The notes beneath the pieces were generated by a model. It saw only the letters and a list, made by a program, of their open reading frames with translations, was not told where the DNA came from and searched no databases. From Salinicola salarius (GTDB lineage Bacteria; Pseudomonadota; Gammaproteobacteria; Pseudomonadales; Halomonadaceae): DNA of 64,000 nt. A program made the position numbers and the translations under genes. Where the stretch lies: the NCBI RefSeq assembly GCF_002179555.1, contig NZ_NHOU01000004.1:1-64000 (forward strand), written 5' to 3'. Of the stretch, positions 59,429 to 64,000 are shown one piece after another (the stretch's first letter is position 1; each line of letters begins with the position of its first letter).

Positions 59429-60949
59429 ATGCGCTCTAACCTGACGCTTCGCCATATCGTGGCCGGCACGGCGCTGTGCTGCCTGTCGCTGCCTGCGCTG
59501 GCCAACAAGGCCAACGATACGCTGGTCTACGCTTCCGACAGCGAACCCGAGAACATCAGCCCCTATCACAACAACCTGCGGGAAGGGGTGATCATCTCGC
59601 ACCTGGCGTGGGATACGCTGGTCTACCGCAACCCCGAGACCAACGACTACGAGCCGATGCTCGCTACCGATTGGCAGTGGGTCGATGACACCACGCTGGA
59701 GATGACGCTGCGCCAGGGCGTCTCGTTCCAGAACGGCGAGCCGTTCAATGCCGACGACGTCGTCTTCACCTTCAACTACGTGGTGTCGCCGGACTCGAAG
59801 GTGGTCACGCGCCAGAACGTCGACTGGATCGAGAGCGTGGAGAAGATCGACGATACCCATGTTCGCTTCCATCTCAACGGGCCTTTCCCGGCGGCGCTGG
59901 AGTATCTCTCCGGGCCGCTTCCGGTTTTCCCGGACCAGTACTTCCAGGAAGTCGGTCTCGAAGGTTTCAGCAAGAAGCCGATCGGTACCGGCCCCTATCG
60001 GATTACCGAAGTGACGCCGGGCGAGGGCGTCAAGCTGACCCGCAACGACGACTACTTTGCCGACAGCCCGATCGGCAAGCCGCATATCGGCAAGCTCGAG
60101 TTCAAGGTGATTCCCGATCAGGACTCTCGCGTGGCGCAGTTGATGACCGGACAGGTCGACTGGATCTGGCGTGTGCCGGCGGATCAGGCCGAGCAGATGC
60201 AGAGCATGCCCAACCTGACCGTGGACAGCGGCGAGACCATGCGTGTCGCATATATCTCCTTCGATGCCGCCAGGCGCGAGAATTCGCCCTTGAGCCATCT
60301 CGAGGTACGTCAGGCGATCAACCATGCGATCAACCGACAGGGCATGGCGGACAATCTGGTGCGGGGCGGCAGTCGCCCGCTCTATGCACCCTGTTTTCCC
60401 GCCCAGTTCGGCTGCGAGACCCAGGATGTGGTCGAGTATGCCTATGACCCCGACAAGGCGCGCCAGTTGCTGGCGGATGCCGGCTACGGCGACGGCTTCG
60501 AGCTGGACCTCTACGCCTATCGCGAACGGGACTACGCCGAGGCGATGATCGGCGATCTGCGCGACATCGGTATCGATGTCAATCTTCGCTTCATGACCTC
60601 GCCGGCACTGCTCGAACAGCAGCGCGGTGGCAACACCGACATGTCGTTCAAGACCTGGGGTTCCTATTCGGTCAACGACGTTTCCGCGTTCACCAGCGTC
60701 TATTTCGGCGGCGGCGCCGACGACCACTGGCAGGACGAGCAGGTCCAGCAGTGGCTTCACACCGCCGACACTTCCGTCGATCCCGAGATGCGCAAGGAAA
60801 ACTACCGCAAGGCGCTCCAGCGGATCTCGGAGCAGGCCTACTGGGCACCGCTGTTCTCCTACTCCACCTACTATGCCTACACCTCGGATCTGAACTTCAC
60901 GCCCTATCCGGATGAGCTGCCCCGTTTTGCCGAGGCCAGCTGGAAGTAA
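59429..60949 (+). CDS. Peptide ABC transporter substrate-binding protein
   Basis: A 506-residue periplasmic solute-binding protein of family 5 (SBP_bac_5). Signal peptide HIVAGTALCCLSLPALA; then TLVYASDSEPENISPYHNNL, EPMLATDWQWVDDTTLEMTLRQGVSFQNGEPFNADDVVF and the family's IGTGPYRI. LSHLEVRQAINHAINRQGMADNLVRGG is also standard. It is the first gene of a five-gene operon with two permeases and two ATPases that takes up di- or oligopeptides, or related compounds. Confidence 0.92.
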   Translation: MRSNLTLRHIVAGTALCCLSLPALANKANDTLVYASDSEPENISPYHNNLREGVIISHLAWDTLVYRNPETNDYEPMLATDWQWVDDTTLEMTLRQGVSFQNGEPFNADDVVFTFNYVVSPDSKVVTRQNVDWIESVEKIDDTHVRFHLNGPFPAALEYLSGPLPVFPDQYFQEVGLEGFSKKPIGTGPYRITEVTPGEGVKLTRNDDYFADSPIGKPHIGKLEFKVIPDQDSRVAQLMTGQVDWIWRVPADQAEQMQSMPNLTVDSGETMRVAYISFDAARRENSPLSHLEVRQAINHAINRQGMADNLVRGGSRPLYAPCFPAQFGCETQDVVEYAYDPDKARQLLADAGYGDGFELDLYAYRERDYAEAMIGDLRDIGIDVNLRFMTSPALLEQQRGGNTDMSFKTWGSYSVNDVSAFTSVYFGGGADDHWQDEQVQQWLHTADTSVDPEMRKENYRKALQRISEQAYWAPLFSYSTYYAYTSDLNFTPYPDELPRFAEASWK

Positions 60950-61025
60950 CGCTTTCCGATATCCGCAACCCGTCCGCGCGGCCTCGACTCGACGAGGAGG
61001 AGGCCGCGTGGCGTGAGGAGGTTCC

Positions 61026-61943
61026 ATGGGCACTTTTATCGTTCGCCGGATCCTGGTTGCGATCAGTGTGGCGCTGACCATCTCGATCGTCAGTTTCATG
61101 CTGCTGCATCTCTCCGGCGACCTGGCGACCTCGATCGCCGGGCCAGAGGCCACCGCCGAACAGGTGGAGCAGATCCGGGTGGATTACGGCCTCGATCGGC
61201 CGATCGTCAGCCAGTACCTGGATTGGTTGGGTGATGCGCTGACCTTCGACTTTGGCCGCTCCTATTACTACCAGAGCACGGTGGTCGACCTGATCGTGGA
61301 TCGCATGCCGGTCACGCTGACGCTGGGCGGTCTCGCGCTGGCGCTGGCGGTAGGCATCTCGATTCCGCTGGGCGTGCTGGCGGCGCTCAAGCGCGATACC
61401 TGGATCGATCGGCTGGCACTGCTGTTCGCGGTGGTCGGGCAGGCGATGCCGAGCTTCTGGTTCGGCCTGACACTGATCGTGGTCTTCGCGGTGACGCTGC
61501 AATGGCTGCCGGCGGCGGGCAGCGACGGCTGGCAGCATTTCGTGCTTCCGGCGATAGCGCTGGGCTACTACGCCACACCCGCGATGATGCGGCTGACGCG
61601 TACCGGCATGCTCGAGGTACTCGAGTCCGACTATATCCGCACGGCACGCGCCAAGGGGCTGCGCACCGGGTCGGTGATCTTCAAGCACGCGCTGCGCAAC
61701 GCGATCATCCCGGTGGTCGCGCTGGCTGCCGTCGAGCTCGGCTTCATGCTCGGCGGTTCGGTGGTCATCGAATCGGTCTTCTCGCTCAACGGCCTGGGGC
61801 AGCTGGCCTGGGACGCCATCTCGCGCAACGACTATCCCGTGGTGCAGGCCGTGGTGCTGATCATCGCGCTGTTCTACATCGTGCTGACATTGCTGGCGGA
61901 CGTCGCCAACGCCGCGCTCGATCCCCGCATTCGCACCCGCTGA
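61026..61943 (+). CDS. Peptide ABC transporter permease (DppB-type)
   Basis: A 305-residue permease, first of the pair. RRILVAISVALTISIVSFML is the first helix, followed by the periplasmic loop with RVDYGLDRPIVSQYLDWLGDALTFDFGRSY. The EAA-type contact loop is EVLESDYIRTARAKGLRTGSVIFKHALRNAIIPVV. Six helices in all. It is 76 bases downstream of the binding-protein gene and 10 bases before the second permease. Confidence 0.93.
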   Translation: MGTFIVRRILVAISVALTISIVSFMLLHLSGDLATSIAGPEATAEQVEQIRVDYGLDRPIVSQYLDWLGDALTFDFGRSYYYQSTVVDLIVDRMPVTLTLGGLALALAVGISIPLGVLAALKRDTWIDRLALLFAVVGQAMPSFWFGLTLIVVFAVTLQWLPAAGSDGWQHFVLPAIALGYYATPAMMRLTRTGMLEVLESDYIRTARAKGLRTGSVIFKHALRNAIIPVVALAAVELGFMLGGSVVIESVFSLNGLGQLAWDAISRNDYPVVQAVVLIIALFYIVLTLLADVANAALDPRIRTR

Positions 61944-61953
61944 GGAGAACGAC

Positions 61954-62888
61954 ATGACGACTTCGAGCGTTTCGCCAACCGCTTCTTCAGCCTCGACGCC
62001 TGGCACTGGCCTCGGCGAAATTTCGCTGCAGCCACCGGCCTGGTCGCGAGTGACGCGGCGACTGTTCGGCCATCGTGGCCTGGCGATCGGCCTGATCGTG
62101 GTCGGGCTGGCGATCCTGATCGCCATCTTCGCGCCGCTGCTGGCGCCGCATGATCCGTATCACCAGGACATCGCCAATCGCATGGTTCCGCCGGTCTGGC
62201 ATGACGAGGGTTCCTGGGAGCATGTACTGGGCACCGACAAACTGGGACGCGACACCTTGAGCCGGCTGCTCTTCGGCACCCGCATTTCGCTGACCATCGG
62301 GCTGGTGGTCGCGCTGATCTCCGGCGTCATCGGCACCACGCTGGGCGTGCTGGCCGGCTACTTCGGCGGGCGCGTGGATGCGGTCATCAGCTACATCATC
62401 ACCACGCGGCTGGCGATGCCGGTGGTGCTGGTGGCATTGGCGCTGGCCTCGCTGACCGGTGGCTCCTTGACCACGGTGATACTGCTGCTGGGGCTGCTGC
62501 TGTGGGACCGCTTCGCGGTCGTCTCGCGCTCGGTCACCCAGCAGGTGCGCGATGCCGAGTACGTCTTTGCTGCGCGCACGCTGGGCTGTTCGCTGCCCTA
62601 CATCCTGCTGCGCGAGGTGCTGCCCAACATCGCCGGCTCCCTGATCGTGGTGATGACCCTGGAAATGGCTCACGCGATCCTGCTCGAGGCGACGCTGTCG
62701 TTTCTCGGCATGGGCGTTCAGCCGCCGCTGCCGTCCTGGGGGCTGATGGTCGCCGAGGGCAAGGCCTACATGTTCTTCCAGCCCTGGGTCATCGCGATTC
62801 CCGGTATTGCGCTGTTCGTGCTGGTACTGGCGATCAACCTGCTCGGCGATGGGTTACGGGACCTCAATGCACCGGGAGGGCGCAACTG

Positions 62889-62889
<1 letters not shown>
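61954..62889 (+). CDS. Peptide ABC transporter permease (DppC-type)
   Basis: A 311-residue permease, second of the pair. About 45 polar residues precede the first helix (LAIGLIVVGLAILIAIFAPLLAP). The DppC-type GTDKLGRDTLSRLLFGTRISL and the contact loop VRDAEYVFAARTLGCSLPYILLREVLPNIAGSLI are clear. LEATLSFLGMGVQPPLPSWGLMVAEGK is diagnostic for this subfamily. Its stop shares one base with the start of the next ATPase gene. Confidence 0.93.
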
Positions 62890-63886
<997 letters not shown>

Positions 63887-63890
<4 letters not shown>

Positions 63891-64000
63891 ACGCACAACC
63901 CATCACCGAGGTAGCCGAATCCCGCCCGTTGCCGTCGGACTCCGCTTCGGTATCCCGTGCCGTCACCCCGGCGCTGGAGCTTTGCGGGCTCTCGAAAACC
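63887..64000 (+). CDS. Second peptide ABC transporter ATPase (DppF-type), partial
   Basis: Only the first 38 residues are in the window (MNAQPITEVAESRPLPSDSA, then ALELCGLSKT). The ELCGLSKT stretch is the start of the nucleotide-binding domain; about 28 residues of variable leader precede it. The ATGA overlap with the DppD-type gene and the operon order make the DppF assignment likely. The gene continues past the right edge. Confidence 0.8.

Noticed and set aside
59261-61153. Long minus-strand frame opposite the peptide-binding protein gene
   Set aside because: Antisense shadow of a complete SBP_bac_5 protein.

Overview
The window is a GC-rich chromosomal segment from a gammaproteobacterium. 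Gene content (cytochrome bo3 operon, yejK, dbpA, rhlE, rlmA, a YebC/YeeN protein, yghU, tpm, lemA/TPM genes, a Dpp-type peptide transporter) and protein style best fit the Halomonadaceae (Halomonas/Salinicola type). That is an inference from recognisable families, since no database search was possible. No rRNA, tRNA or CRISPR array was recognised.

Layout. 1-6065 is an unstable accessory stretch. It holds two 5'-truncated quinone oxidoreductases, a GlxA-type AraC regulator divergent from a small monooxygenase-fold protein, a sensor-gene fragment cut by an IS3-family element (3242-4452, with CTGG target repeats), and an AT-richer orphan gene with a nuclease-like domain. 6322-29864 is ordinary chromosome: sorbosone-dehydrogenase-like enzyme plus membrane protein, MscS channel, tpm, an aminotransferase/mmsA operon with a divergent LysR gene, an SDR, two MFS exporters, FMN reductase, a Tat-type dienelactone hydrolase, yghU, a dicarboxylate/glutamate symporter with solA, rlmA, and a GAF-GGDEF-EAL protein divergent from a small HTH regulator. 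29967-39337 is the cyoABCD operon on the minus strand. 39905-63890 is again chromosomal: catalase, yejK, an ABC-2 exporter, PRTase, SYLF lipoprotein, YebC family, dbpA, RIO kinase, lemA/TPM cluster, rhlE, glpQ and a dpp-like operon that runs off the right edge.

The main discovery is that cyoB is split by a 5.2-kb ISL3-family transposon (31568-36773). It has about 23-bp inverted repeats and a 7-8 bp target duplication. Removing it restores the CyoB reading frame. Besides the ISL3 transposase it carries a nickel/cobalt-type module: a CsoR/RcnR-family repressor (NreA-like), an NreB-like MFS exporter with a histidine-rich tail, and a divergent set of HupE/UreJ permease, membrane-anchor protein and small His-rich secreted protein. 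A G/C-tract palindrome of the kind used by CsoR/RcnR repressors lies between the two divergent sets.

A second theme is short tandem duplication (8 to about 51 bp units) at more than ten places, mostly in gene leaders. Some are coding: a large in-frame repeat insertion in RlmA and a heptapeptide repeat at the DbpA N-terminus. A 132-bp MITE-like element flanked by CTAG and several well-formed operator dyads beside LysR, AraC and HTH genes were also found.
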